Assembly: GCA_036897625.1 (NCBI GenBank)
Contig: JAYMTA010000050.1
Span: 1-52,780 of the forward strand
Direction of reading: 5' to 3'
DNA length: 52,780 bases
From: Pelargonium cotyledonis
Taxonomy: Eukaryota; Streptophyta; Magnoliopsida; Geraniales; Geraniaceae
Every line of letters starts with the position of its first letter. The first letter of the stretch is position 1. The notes under the pieces are model-generated. The model did no database searches. It worked only from the letters and a program-made list of their open reading frames with translations, and was not told where the DNA came from. The translations under genes were made by a program, and so were the position numbers. Below are positions 34,801 through 45,975 of this stretch, in pieces.

Positions 34801-35923
34801 TACAAGCTGAATTTGGGTTTGCCGCTCATTGGAGGTACAAGGAAGGTGACAGCCAACATTCTTCTTTTGTCCTTCAGATGGTTGAGTGGGCTCGATGGGT
34901 TGTTACCTGGCAGTGCCAGTCAATGACCAAAGACCAATCATCTATTGGCGGCTATGCCGGTTCGATGAAGCCACCTTGCACATTCCCTTCTCATTCTGAG
35001 GATTGCCCATATTCTTATAAAGCTCACTCTGGAGATGACGGACCCGTTTTCATCGTCATGATCAATAATGATAAGGTTTGTTCCAACTTCCAACTTCTTA
35101 TCCTGTTGTGATACGAAAAATTCCATTTACCCGTCTCAAAGTTCATTTGGCTTGTATTAACCAAAGTTCATTGTCTCTTTTTGTCTGACTCTTGCTTTTT
35201 GGTACTAATCATATACATTGATTACTGAAAATGGGGATTGTCACTTTCTGCCGTAAATTTTTCACTTTCCGGAATCTGGACAAGTGTCGTTTTAAGGTTA
35301 TTCATACGTATAAAGTTATCTGAAATGACTTGACTAACTTTATATTGACTTTTTTATATACTTATTAAAACTGAACCCTGCGAATCACTTGTTGAAAAAA
35401 AAAAAAATAGTGTTTGATTACTTCTTTGAAATGATAAAATGGGTATAATTGTAAAGTACGGTTCATTTTTACATTGAAATTGTAGAGTGACATTTATTCA
35501 GAAACGGAGATAGTCTTATTCGTTTGTTCCCATGGGCATATGTTACATTTACAATTTCAATTGGATTCATTGGTTATGGGATGTGATCTGAACGGTGTTT
35601 CATCATTGCAGATGTCTGTACAGGAGTTACCTGCAAATTCGTCGATGATGAACTTGTTAGAAAGAGTTGGACGAGGAAGCTCACGTTGGACTCCATATGG
35701 GTTCCCACTTAAAGAAGAATTGAGGCCAAAGCTGAATCACGAGCCAGTGAGCGATCCAACGTGCAAGCTGAAGATGGGGGACGTGGTGGAGCTTACTCCA
35801 GTAATACCCGACAAGTCTTTGATAGAGTACAGGGAAGAGATCCAGCGAATGTACGACAAAGGCTTGACTGTAAGAAGCGCCCGATCTGCTACTAACAGTT
35901 CGATGGCTGGCCGGAGGAGCTGA
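31804..35923 (+). CDS. RSH2: RelA/SpoT homologue RSH2/RSH3 type, 733 aa
   Basis: This is a chloroplast (p)ppGpp synthetase/hydrolase, the plant stringent-response enzyme that makes pppGpp/ppGpp from ATP and GTP/GDP. Six exons join in frame: 31804-32532, 32622-32807, 33758-34218, 34482-34640, 34721-35075 and 35612-35923. Residues 1 to about 60, rich in Ser and poor in acidic residues, suit a transit peptide. The hydrolase (HD) domain covers about 220-400, with LLHDTMDD near 276-283 and KLADRLHNM near 347-355. The synthetase domain covers about 440-560, with [30 protein letters not shown] and [21 protein letters not shown]. The C-terminal part is short, as in RSH2/RSH3 and unlike RSH1. The start has a strong context (GGCCATGGC). 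I cannot tell RSH2 from RSH3. Confidence 0.93.
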
Positions 35924-36646
35924 AAAGGTTCTGTAAATACATGACCAAATATGTGTAGATAAAAAGCTTTTTCTGTTTTATGTACTACTAATGTAAAACT
36001 ATGACATGAGATTCAAATTAATTGCAATGAAATGTACTGTTGTGTATATCAGTTGTTCACAAAACTTGTTTCCTATATGTGTTTGGTATATTCTGTTGTG
36101 TATCTGAAATCTAATCCGATTTAAAACCGATTCAATCCAATCGGTTAAATTTATCCTACAAACAGATGGAACATATTCACACAATCCGAAAACTGATTCT
36201 AACCCTTTCAAACTTACAGATTTGTCTCTGTAAATTTAAATATGACGATTTGAAATTTGAATTGCCACCTCTACACCTACGTGAAAAAGTACTAGATCTC
36301 TTTTTGTGCATTTTTATTTGAAAGTGTGTTTTCTCAGTAAATATATGACTTGGTCTCATTTGAGAATCAAGCTTTGCTAAACTATTCCTTGTCAATTATA
36401 TATCCAAAAACTTAGCAAACATGGGGCTGTTGTAGGAGGTCACTACCTCTATTTTTGACATAGATTCTATTTTTAGAGTCCCATAATATTTGGTGCATGT
36501 ATGGTGAAAAAGGAAGAGTGAATATTTGTGTAATTTTGTGAAAAAACGTAATAACAAATCGTGTGATAACGTAATAGGATCATCATCTCATCAGTAAAAG
36601 GAGAGAACGTAATAACAAATCGCGAAGAGAAGAAGAAGACGAAGAA
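35924..36646. other. RSH 3' region and GET2 promoter
   Basis: No gene is seen. Short GATTTAAAACCGATTC and CAATCGGTTAAAT words near 36110-36150 form imperfect inverted patterns. The last 60 bases, purine-rich, are probably the GET2 leader; ACGTAATA(A/G) occurs three times near 36547-36612. Confidence 0.4.
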
Positions 36647-38223
36647 ATGGGTGATAGAGATCGTGAAGCGAGAAGAAGAAAGATCGTCGAGAGAGGAAAT
36701 GACCGTTTTGCCCTCATCACGGGGCGAACCCCCAACAATATGTCTTCCACCGACTTCCCCCTCCCTTCGTCTCCGTCATACGGCCGCCACGAACGCGCGG
36801 CTTCGTGCCCCCCTTTGGAACAGGACAATAAACCCAAATTTGGACGCTCCCCTGTCCTCACCCACAGTACGCACAAATGCTCTCATTTTCTCAACATATT
36901 CATCTGACACGTATATAATATTTAAATACTCAAATACTCTCTAAATTCGTGTCCCACACTTGATTCTGCGTATTCTCAAATTTCAATATGTTTTCAAGCG
37001 GACAAGACCGGCTAATAGCCGGTGCATGTGGAGAGACCGCACGGGCCCCCACCAAAGCCAGGGCCCGTTTTTGGTTTTAGCTGCAGTTATTAACTGCGAT
37101 TTGCAACTGCAATGGTAGGTAATGAACGCGGTCACAACAAAGTTCTGTCTTTTAGCTGCAGTTAGAAACTGCAATAAATAGATATTAATTCATATTAAAC
37201 GGCTTTCGCAAAACTTTGTCCTTTGTGTTTAGCTCTTTTACATTATTTTCATTTGTTCACGATTTAAAAAATTTAAGGGCCCAAATATTAGTTTTGGCAC
37301 AGGGCCCCCAAAATCCTTGAGACAGCCATGCAAGCGGACACGTGTCCGACACTTTAAAATCCTCATTTTTTCTTCTAAAAACAAAATGATAGAACGTGTC
37401 CTACACTCTAAAACACATTGAAGAGCATGCTTTATGTAACTTGCCTGTTCCGTATCTCTTACCCGTGTCTATGCAACATATCACGGTTCCTCTATTTACT
37501 TCCATTTCATCAACTCTTCGTCGTTTCTTGTCAACAGCTAATCGTTTCGACGACGAGAGATCCCCGGGCGTGTTGATGTCCGGTCACAACAGGTTCGACG
37601 AACCCGAAAAGATCGATAGCGGGCCCGTCCGTCACCGTGCCCTCCCGCCCTTGCACAAATCCGAGATCAGCTCCGACGCCTCCAGTGCTCCTTCAGCTTC
37701 AGCTTCCCAATCAAGCGCCAAATTCCAATCCTCCCGAGCATCAGCAAACCAACATTCATCGGTAACCACCGTAGGTTCCGACCAAATGCGGCGGCCGCCG
37801 CCCCTTCCCCGAAAACAAAATCTTGCAGCCATTAACGCAAATCAAATCATTTCCGCTATTGAAGCAACTGAGCAAAGCCGCATGGAGTTTTCCATGAAAA
37901 TTGCAGCTGTGGTGGCACTGGCAAATATTGGGTTTCCGATCATAGGCTGGTCTTTCATCAAGAGCACCATTTTGCTCATGCCATTATATATAGTTTTGTT
38001 GACAAATATGACATTTGTGGTGGCACAGTTTCTTGCTATGGAAGAGAGACCCGCCGGGAAAGACGCCGACAAGTTTCCTTCTGAGGATGGAAGTAACTGG
38101 GCCGACCAGCTCGGCGATGCTTTGCAGGCGGGTATACTGATGAGGAGGGTGGGTCAGGCCATGTTCACGCACGTCGCTGTCTACGCAGCGATCGTCACGT
38201 GCACCCTCTGCTTCAAAACATAA
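36647..38223 (+). CDS. GET2: GET2/CAMLG-like ER receptor of the GET pathway, 301 aa
   Basis: Two exons, 36647-36866 and 37538-38223, join in frame (LTHT then NRFDDERSP). The N-terminus has the basic cytosolic motif REARRRKIVERG at residues 6-17, followed by DRFALITG. This is the signature through which GET2/CAML recruits the GET3 ATPase carrying tail-anchored proteins. A long polar linker follows, then three membrane segments at about 193-213, 216-239 and 280-299. This matches the plant GET2 receptor described in Arabidopsis (GET1-interacting protein), which with GET1 inserts tail-anchored proteins into the ER membrane. The single intron (671 bases) carries a hAT-type insertion. The downstream exon could also be read from an in-frame ATG inside the intron, but that would lose the basic motif. 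Confidence 0.82.
37003..37330. mobile_element. hAT-type element in the GET2 intron, 328 bp
   Basis: The 8-bp direct repeat CAAGCGGA flanks it (36995-37002 and 37331-37338). The ends CAAGACCGGCTA and TGAGACAGCCATG resemble diverged CAGGGCCGGC-type hAT termini. The inside has GGGCCC blocks near both ends and a cluster of GCAGTTA/AACTGCGA motifs. It lies wholly within the intron, clear of the splice sites, and is non-coding. Confidence 0.75.
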
Positions 38224-38729
38224 AACCGTTTGGTTAAAGGAGCATGTTGTTAGCACTCGACATAGGCACTGGAGGAGGCATGGGTAGGCTAGTGCCTATG
38301 CCTGGTACTACTTATTTCATTTAACGTGTTTTGTTAGTTTATTGGAGGGCGTGCCTTTAGAATGTGATTGTCTTTGCATTTTAATTTAAATGTTTGTATT
38401 AACTTTATGCTTATAGAATAAATAAGTCGAATTTCACTACGTTTGGCTATCACTCAATTGTCACGTCACTCTTCTATCTCTAGGATTGGGCAGTTTGAGA
38501 ATGAACATGCAAAATATGACCCAATTAAAATGTGGGTTTTTTGTCAAGTTTGTTTAGACCCACGGCCCGCATTGTCAGTTCTAGAATGTTCTATAATTTT
38601 GGTCTCTTAAGGGAGTCTTCTTTTATCTATCTCTAATTCTCTATTGTAACCCTAATCTATATGCTTCAATATATACCTCCTAAACTAATTAGGGCTCAAT
38701 CTGCAAAGCAAAAGTATTTGTGATCAACC
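38224..38729. other. GET2 3' region and FB7 promoter
   Basis: No further gene is seen. A TATATA box at 38670-38675 lies about 57 bases before the FB7 ATG. The nearby phrase AATTAGGGCTCAATCTGCAAAGCAAAAGTATTTGTGATC (in part) recurs upstream of FB8 and, in diverged form, of FB9, marking their shared leader. Confidence 0.55.
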
Positions 38730-40162
38730 ATGGAGTATAATACCAGTGCCATTGATGGTGGAAGCAAGAATATTCTATCTTCTTCATCATCAACATCCCA
38801 TATATCATTTCTAAGTGACGAGTTATTGATAGAAATTGTGTGTAAACTCGATTGTCCTAAGTGCGCAACTCGGTGCAAATGCATCTGCAAACGTTGGTTC
38901 TCGCTCATCGATACCAATACCACTCCATCTTCCGATTCCTATTTTCTTCGCCGTTGGAAACAAATCCATGACAGGGAAGAAAAGAAGCAGCCCATGGCTC
39001 TCCTGACACAATATCTACACAACTACGAAGAGGATAGCAAATCACTCAATCATCATGCAATTGATCATTGCTTCAATTCCAACAATGAATCACCAATTTT
39101 CAAGGCTCTAACTTTCCTTCCTTGCAGCAGCACTAATGTTACAACCAATGGTACTACAATCAATAAGGTTTATATTGTGGCCACTTTTAAAGATTTGGTG
39201 TTATGTTGTGCTCGTATGTTTGATCATAGTGTTTACTACATCTGCAATCTCTTCACGGGGCAATGGACCGCCCTTCCAAGGCGCCTGCCTCCCCCGCCTC
39301 CTAAGTCAAGGGATTCCTTCAGAGTTCCAGTTGGTCTTATAGTCTCCGAAGATGGTGATCATGGATTCATATTTAAGGTTGTTCGTGTTGTTACATTGGA
39401 TTCATGTGCAACGACCACGAGCGTGGAGATCTTCTCATCGGACACCGGGAAGTGGAGACAAATTAAGTGTAGTATCATTTGAGGGGAACCCAAGTTCGAG
39501 CACCGGTTGCCCCAATTCCTTACTTTCCCAACGTCCCAATAAGTAGTTAAGTTAGTTATGCTATACCCCTAGAGCTGTCTAAAGTAGTTGATTACAGTTA
39601 TTTATTTTATTTTATACTATTGATATGGATACATATGGGATCCTTTTATTGATATCTCATATTTTGTCTATGTTGTTGTTCTTTTCATTTGTTAAGTTTC
39701 TTTTGCAATTAGTTTTCAGTTTGAATTAATTGTTAACTTTTTTGGAGAATACAAAATATAAAGGATTTGACCCACGGTTTGAAACAGCAGCAGTTAAACT
39801 TAACTGCGGTTTTGGGCTTCTTAACTGCCTTAACCGCATCCTATTAAGTGTTCTGATTGCGGTTCTCTCATAATTTGGCTGCAGTTTAAACAAAAATGGT
39901 TAACGCCACATAAAAATCTTAATAAACATAGACACACACAACTTGGCTACTATAAATGAATAGGAATGCCAAACAACCAGAGATTTTTGTGCTGCATTTT
40001 TTGTCATCATATGTCGGCTATAAATGGATGTATACATACATATGTGTTGGAAATGAAGTGGCGACGTCATACATAATTTTGTGTAATGCGAGGAAAAGAA
40101 CACTCGAAACGATTCGAGGGCTTCCAATTTTGGTGTTCTCATTTTTGTGTCATCAATTATGA
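38730..40162 (+). pseudogene. FB7: F-box gene split by an insertion
   Basis: The ATG at 38730 opens 250 codons with the F-box (FLSDELLIEIVCKLDCPKCA, CKCICKRWFSLI), CNLFTGQW and the VVRV/VEIFSSD block. After WRQIK the homology stops at about 39465. Roughly 600 foreign bases follow, including a GCAGTTAA/AACTGCGGTT motif cluster at 39775-39900. The family C-terminal phrase (LCNARKRTLETIRGLPI) then reappears at about 40076-40130. The WELVH block and most of the C-terminal half are missing. The truncated product could still bind SKP1 and, if made, would be an F-box protein without its substrate side. Confidence 0.8.
39466..40060. mobile_element. Unclassified insertion in FB7 with GCAGTT motif cluster
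   Basis: The segment separates the two parts of FB7. It contains TATGTTGTTGTTCTTTTCAT and TTTTCAGTTTGAATTAATTG-type phrases that also occur in the FB8 insertion near 41055-41105, and a cluster of AACTGCGG, GCAGTTAA and AACCGCA words. No clear ends or target duplication were found. The motifs resemble those inside the CACTA-type segment at 4952. Confidence 0.5.
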
Positions 40163-40554
40163 GCACACAAACATAGGTGATTTATTATAGGAGTACCCAA
40201 ATGTTTGCGTGTGTTTGTTTTGTTGATAAATGTGAAAAACAAAATATAGAAGGTGAGCTGACCGATAAAATGTTTGTTTTATTTTTTTACTTATCAACAA
40301 GTGTAGCGCAACACCGAAACTCAATCCTAATATCTCGGGGGAACCAAACACTTTGAACCACTTTCCCCATGATTGAGGATAAATATGGCTCAATTAAAAT
40401 GTGAACTTTTGGCCCAATCTGTTAAGACCCGCGTCTCGCATTGTCATGTCTACTAGTTATTTGTTTCTTAATTCTAGGAGTTTATGTATCTCTATGTATT
40501 GGAACCCTAATTAGGGCTTAGTATGCAAAGCAAAAGTATTTGTGATCGGTAATC
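40163..40554. other. FB7-FB8 spacer and FB8 promoter
   Basis: This repeats the FB7 upstream arrangement: a CAATTAAAATGTG and AAGACCCGC stretch, ATTGGAACCCTAATTAGGGCTTA, then GCAAAGCAAAAGTATTTGTGATC. The two F-box genes were therefore duplicated together with their promoters. No other gene is seen. Confidence 0.55.
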
Positions 40555-41260
40555 ATGGTGGAAAGTAACAATGTCAATAATGATGGTTGAAGCATGAATA
40601 TTCTATCTTCTTCATCATCAACATTACATATATAGGCTCTAAGCGACAAGTTATTGATAGAAATTGTGTGCAAACTTGATTTTCCCAAGTACGCAACTCA
40701 GTGCAAATGCATCTGCAAAGGGCCTAGTTTTGTGAAGATTTTTGGAAGTTTATCTCAATTTTATTGCAGTTCATTGTCGCAGCTAAACAATGCAGCTAAA
40801 AGTCCAAAACAATGCAGCATCGCAGTTCCTAACCGCTGTTAATAATTGCAGTTAATAGTCCAAAACAATACATTATTGCAGTTTCTAACCGCAATTAATA
40901 TTTGCAGCTAAAAGTAAAAAAACGCTGGAATACGGGGCTCTGTATGCGATTGCCCACTTTGCACAGCTTTGGCCCCTATTATTCTTAATAAAATTAATAG
41001 TTCCATGGAAAAAAGTAGATGTTTACGGTTCTTTATATTTATTCATACGTTTTTTATGTTGTTCTTTTTGTCTGTTTCATTTGCAATTTTTTTCAGTTTG
41101 ATTGTATCGATCAGGTCGGATTGAGCTAACAATGGCTCTCTTGACACAATTTGTGAGAGACGACTTTGCGAAGAAATAAAGGTCGAACAGACAAAATATT
41201 GTATACTTTGATCGTTGTTTCAATGAAATACAAAATTTTAAGTCTCTTGATTGAGTCGCA
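40555..41260 (+). pseudogene. FB8: heavily broken F-box pseudogene
   Basis: A start (MVESNNVNNDG) is kept at 40555, followed by a stop, then NILSSSSSTLH, another stop, and the F-box core (LSDKLLIEIVCKLDFPKYA, CKCICK) to 40719. Non-homologous DNA begins with GGGCCTAG. Family sequence resumes at about 41127 with LTMALLTQF and, after a stop, CFNEIQNFKSLD. Everything beyond about 41260 is lost. It is a sister of FB7, judged by the start and the promoter, and is certainly non-functional. Confidence 0.8.
40720..41122. mobile_element. Insertion in FB8 with GCAGTT/GCAGCTAAA motif cluster
   Basis: It starts GGGCCTAG. Near 40762-40920 it has about ten GCAGTT, GCAGCTAAA, AACCGC and GTCCAAAACAAT words. 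Then a GGGGCTCTGT ... TTGGCCCC part follows at about 40934-40978. The GGGCC edges and motifs recall the hAT-type element in the GET2 intron. About 120 bases of the F-box gene are missing at the site, so no target duplication can be seen. Confidence 0.5.
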
Positions 41261-41822
41261 ACCTTTTGTCTGAAATTAACCTTATCGCATATTATCTAAT
41301 CCAAAACTAACATGACTAACAACTCCCTAACCATCAACACACACCCAGAAACAGTAGCAACTCATTACTTAGGACTGTATATATATATATAGGACATGAT
41401 TACTAGTGTTTCCTATTTTAGTTTGTTTCTTAATCGGTAAAAAATATAATTTGGTTCTCAAATTTTCGAAATTTTCAAATATGGACCTAAATGGTCATTG
41501 CCGTCAGTTTCTGTCAATATTTATTTCTGTTAGATGATCTGACGTGAAATTTAAAATATATTAAACAATTATTTTTATTAAGTTATTTTGTTAACGTGGT
41601 GGGTTATGTGCTGGTGACACTAGTCCTTTCAAACTAACGGTAAGAACTATTTTGGGTTCATGGACTTATTTAGGTTAAAAAGTTCATTAACGGAATTGAG
41701 TCAATATTTAAAAGTTTAAGGACTAAATTGCATTTATTAGCTTCTTAACTATTATGAGTATTCAGTACTCTCGAACCCTAATATATTGTCTATGCTACAT
41801 TATTTAATCCCTATGGCTCAAG
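41261..41822. other. Unassigned repeat-like DNA and old FB9 promoter
   Basis: About 41420-41750 has the phrases TTTGGTTCTCAAATTTTC, TTCAAATATGGACC, TAACGGAATTGAG and GGACTAAATTGC, typical of a common plant dispersed repeat, but no ends are clear. The last 60 bases (CGAACCCTAATATATTG, CTATGGCTCAAG) match the leader side of FB7 and FB8 and belong to FB9. Confidence 0.4.
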
Positions 41823-42346
41823 CAGTGGCGGAGCCAAGGACATGGTGTACCCCGGATATATATAATTTCTCAATTATACCATGCATCAAAAGAGAAGCTG
41901 ACAAAGTGGTTTGGGTTTTTATATTTTGTGCCTATGCCAGAGTTTGAATCCTACAAACATCATTTTTGTTTTGATTTTTAAATGGACCCAACTACATAAA
42001 AGCCATTAAATTCATTTCAATGAAGTCCAAAAACCCTTTATTTCTTTTAATTTATAGTTGACCCAAGTCTATTTTCACACATTTTAAGCCTCAAAATTCT
42101 AAAGAAGTGAGTTATAAAACACAAAAATTCTTAAAAAGTGAATTACTATTGAGTTAAAAAAAATTGTCATTAAGTTATCTTTGTTGATACGGTCACAAAA
42201 TAATGTTTAGAGATAAAATAGTTTTAAGATGCGTAAAAAATTGTTAAAAATGTTATTATCGTATACTAAAAATAATTCATTTAACTAAATTCGACTAATT
42301 AAATTTTTTTGGCCTACCCTATGGTGTTAGTCTGGCTCCGCCACTG
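41823..42346. mobile_element. hAT-type nonautonomous element in the FB9 leader, 524 bp
   Basis: The ends CAGTGGCGGAGCCAAG and CTGGCTCCGCCACTG are inverted repeats typical of plant hAT elements. The perfect 8-bp target duplication GGCTCAAG stands at 41815-41822 and 42347-42354. There is no coding capacity. It splits the leader or promoter of FB9: the uninterrupted order, GGGCTCAATCTGCAAAGCAAAAG, is seen before FB7. Confidence 0.93.
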
Positions 42347-42424
42347 GGCTCAAGCAGCAAAGAAAAGTATCAATCTTCAGCAAACTCTCATATACAAGAA
42401 TATTATTCTATTTTGTGATCGATC

Positions 42425-43765
42425 AGGGCGGAAAATAAAAAGATTAATTTGTCTTCTTCTTCATCAACATCATATATTTCAGGTCTTACCGATGAGTTAT
42501 TGATTGAAATATTGTGCAGAATCAGTTCTTCTAAGTATGCAACTCGGTGCAAGTGCATCTGCAAACGTTGGTTCTCTCTCATCGATACCAATACTAATCC
42601 ATCATCCGATTCCTATTTTCTTCGCCGTTGGCAACAGATCCATCACAAGAGAAAGAGCTACCAATGGCTCTTCTAACACAATATCCATACAATATTTCAA
42701 GTAACTCATATGTCAGAAACAATTTTCATGTAATTGGTCATTGTCTCAATTACAACAATGAGTTACCGATTTTCAAGCATCTAACCTTTCTTCCATGCAG
42801 CAACAATGTTTCAACAAATTCTAGTACTTCCCAAAACCCAATTTGTATTTTGGCCTCATTTAAGGATTTGGTGCTATGTTGCCCGAATGAGCGCAATCAC
42901 AGTGTTTACTACATCTGCAATCTCCTCACCCGACAATGGACCGCCCTTCCGCCCTCGCGTCCCAAAAGATCCATGGATGGTAGATTTCGAGTTGGTCTTA
43001 TATATTGTCTCTAATGACAATGCGTCTTTCGTCTTTAAAGTGGTGCGTTTTGTTCCTACCTTATGTGGTCATAGTATATTTAAGATGAATGTGGACATTT
43101 TCTCGTCATGGACCGGCGAGTGGAGACATATGATTGTCTCCGACGAGGAGAGACACAAGGTTCCTCCCGAAGCCTTTTTTAGCTCGGGACTCGTTACGTA
43201 CAATGGAATGATCCTTTGGGTAAGCAAAAGCGAGGAGATAATTGGATTAAACTTTAATCCGAATGCTAATACCGATAGTTATGCTCGCCTTTCGCTTCCT
43301 CCAGGTGTTGACTCTAGGAGAAGAGCTCATTTACTAGGAGTGTGCAAGGGGCGTTTGCGAATAGTCCATTTGGATTATCGTAAGAATGTTTATGGACTAA
43401 AGTTGGTTATTTGGGAACTCAATAGACACAGGCAGTGTTGGGTGTTAAAAGTACTAGAATTGAGTGAATTCGAGGATTCGGGAGATTCGAAAATAATTAG
43501 AAGTTGTTACGATGATGATATTGCGCGACTTAGGTCGTATGTTCTTGTTTTCCATCCATATGATGAAGACATATTGTATTTGTATTTCACCCCACCGGAA
43601 GTAAGTACCACAACTTTGTATTCGTACATATTTACGTGTGACGTTAGGAAGAGAACACTTGAGGCGATTCGAGGGCTTCCAACATATTACTCCTTCGATT
43701 GTATAGACTTCCCGCTCATGCATCCTTGTTGGCCTACCCCAATTCCTCTCATACCCCAACCCTAG
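42425..43765 (+). pseudogene. FB9: F-box pseudogene, start lost and two frameshifts
   Basis: Sequence homologous to the family start is present, but the ATGG is AGGG at 42425-42428, so the start codon is lost. The F-box (GLTDELLIEILCRISSSKYA, CKCICKRWFSLI) is intact. A one-base loss near 42653 shifts the frame before LPMALLTQ. A four-base gain near 43000 shifts it again before VSNDNASF. From there 250 codons are open to WPTPIPLIPQP, including VWELNRH-, LSEFEDSGDSK- and FHPYDED-type blocks. Together with the hAT insertion in its leader, the gene is unlikely to be expressed as an F-box protein. The long 3' open part suggests the lesions are not old. Confidence 0.83.
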
Positions 43766-45054
43766 CTAGCTAGTCGTTATATGTTTTTTTCAATCAACAT
43801 TTGTGCAATTACTTTATGCATGTACTTTAAACTCGCATTTACTTATGCAATTATACATGTTACATTAACTATTGTAGTATATTCGAAATTTTCTTTACAT
43901 CTACCTCATAAATCTAAATACACCTATCGGCATATAATCGTAAACCAAATCGAAGAGGTTTGTAGTAGGTATACAAATACACTGTCCAAGTTTATTACTA
44001 TTTGAGCGTATGTCATGCATAATCAATTTTCAACATTTGCAAGACGTTTTCTTATGACCTTTAATTTGTATATAGCTTTACTAATCGAGTTTCCTAATGT
44101 TTATAAGAATACTCCAACATACACCCAAGAGAGTAGAAATAAATTATCAACGCCGAGTCTCGAAACAAAGATCTAAAAGGTTCAAGTGAAATCAACCACT
44201 AGTGTTCGATAAATTTATTTAAATTATTAGTTAAATGCATAGAGATTAGATTTGGGCTCAAATTTACTTTAAAAGTTGGGCTCGTTTGTTTGGGCTAAAA
44301 GCCCATATCCACTCAAACATTGACTTTAACGGACCACTTGAGACTGTCGTCACAGTGATGGCCGAGCTCAGGCCAATCTCCGGCCAGAGCGAGCTCGAGC
44401 TTCTTAGAAATCACTGTCCGTACAAACCTTACCGCTCTGCATCGAAACCCTAGCTCTGAATCACTTTCCTAATTCTCATTTTGGCAGTTTTTGTTAGTGT
44501 ATTCTAAAATTTAAAAAAACTACGTATTTTGTACTCGTACCGCATGTATTACGAATTACGTATTCGTATTCGTATTCGTGCAACATAGATTATTTTTGTT
44601 TTGACTACATATTTTTAAAAACAGCAAGCCTTTGAAGCTCATGCTATTAGTCAAAATTTCAAAAGCAACTTCTTTATCTCATGGCATGCTTAGACGAAAA
44701 ATGTATTTTGAATTTAAATATAATCTTGTCATTGTATTGGCTCTCTTGATCGTGTGGTTTGGTCTCTTTTCCATCCTTGAAACATATTTGATCTTTATTC
44801 GTCTACTGGTTTCACTTCTAATTAATTACTCTAGTATTTGGTGTGGAAATACTCTTGTTTTTATTTGGTACTACTATTTGAGTTCTGACTACTTTTAGTA
44901 TCAAAGTGCAATTTCTTCTTCTTATTTTATTTCCATCTTCAATTGCAGATACAAAATGGCAGCTGATCTAATGCTAAAAAGAGGTGTTTGATCGGGTTGT
45001 GTCCAAATGTAGTTTCACAATATAAAGCGTTTCTGAAACACACAAGCGGGTTTT
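43766..45054. other. FB9-FB10 spacer with a small ORF
   Basis: The stretch is mostly AT-rich. At 44358-44453 a 31-codon frame (MAELRPISGQSELELLRNHC...) lies in a distinctly GC-richer patch and reads like the start of a first exon. I do not recognise it, and no continuation is seen. The sequence just before 45054 has no F-box homology, so the front of FB10 is missing or displaced. Confidence 0.35.
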
Positions 45055-45953
45055 TTGTGCTGCCCGAACGAGGAAGATCATAGTGTTTACTACATCTGCA
45101 ATCTCTTCACCAGACAATGGATCGCCCTACCCCCGTCTCCTCTCCCTCATGGCTACGGTTTTGACTCGGTTCGAGCTAGTCTTGTAGTCTCAGATGACGA
45201 TGATTATAGTGTTCTCAAATTCAAAGTGGTGCATGTTTTTCTTGGGAACAGTGATATGACGAAAGTGGAGATACTCTCATCTGACGACAGTAGTTTTATG
45301 TGGAGAATGAGAGATATTAGTGTACCTAAAAATTGGCATTCTCGAGATGGAGTTTTTTCGTACGATGGGATGTTGATTTGGAATGTCGGGTGTCAAAAAC
45401 TCGCACGGATAATTTTATTTCACGGTTTCAATGCTTTTGCTAAAACCAATGCGAATTCTACTCTTTCAATTCCGGCGGTCTACAGAAGATGGGCCATAAC
45501 CTCCCACATGGGAGTGTGCATGGGGTGTTTGAGAATAGGCCAGCTGGTTCATAATCATTCAGATTACCTTGCTAATTATGTTCCGAAATTGATTATTTGG
45601 GAACTCAATGAGCATAGCCAGGACTGGGAGTTGGTGCACGAGATAGATTTTTGTGATGTCGATGTACCTGATTTAGCTGGAGACAAAAACTCGAAAAGAG
45701 TCAAAACATTCTGGCTTTCCACCCACGTGGTAGAGATATCTAGTATTTGAATTTTGTTACAGATGAAGTGTCGATAATATGTATATGCAATGTAAAGGAA
45801 AGAACGTTTGAATTGATTCGAGAGGTTCCTACAAGGGATTGGTGTACTAGTGAAGTCTTCCCACTTCAATTGTCTTCTTGGCCTACACCAATTCCTCTTC
45901 TTTCACTCCCACCCGAGATGGAAATTAATATCGACATTGATGGATCACGATGA
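45055..45953 (+). pseudogene. FB10: F-box family copy without its F-box
   Basis: Homology begins abruptly at CCPNEEDHSVYYICNLFTRQW. The whole N-terminal part with the F-box is absent. The frame is open for about 230 codons through VEILSSDDSS, MGVCMGCLRIGQL and WELVHEIDF. A frameshift near 45715 then splits the FHPRGRDI motif, after which CICNVKERTFELIREVPTRD and WPTPIPLLSLPPEMEI finish the copy. It belongs with FB11 and FB12 (shared PSPLP, GVCMGCLR and LSLPPE wording). It cannot join an SCF complex without an F-box. Confidence 0.82.
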
Positions 45954-45975
45954 ACCGCGGGATCTAAATTTCCTT

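Noticed and set aside
36651-36944. A second frame over GET2 exon 1
   Set aside because: The frame starting at 36647 carries the REARRRKIVERG motif and splices in frame to exon 2; the other is its shadow.
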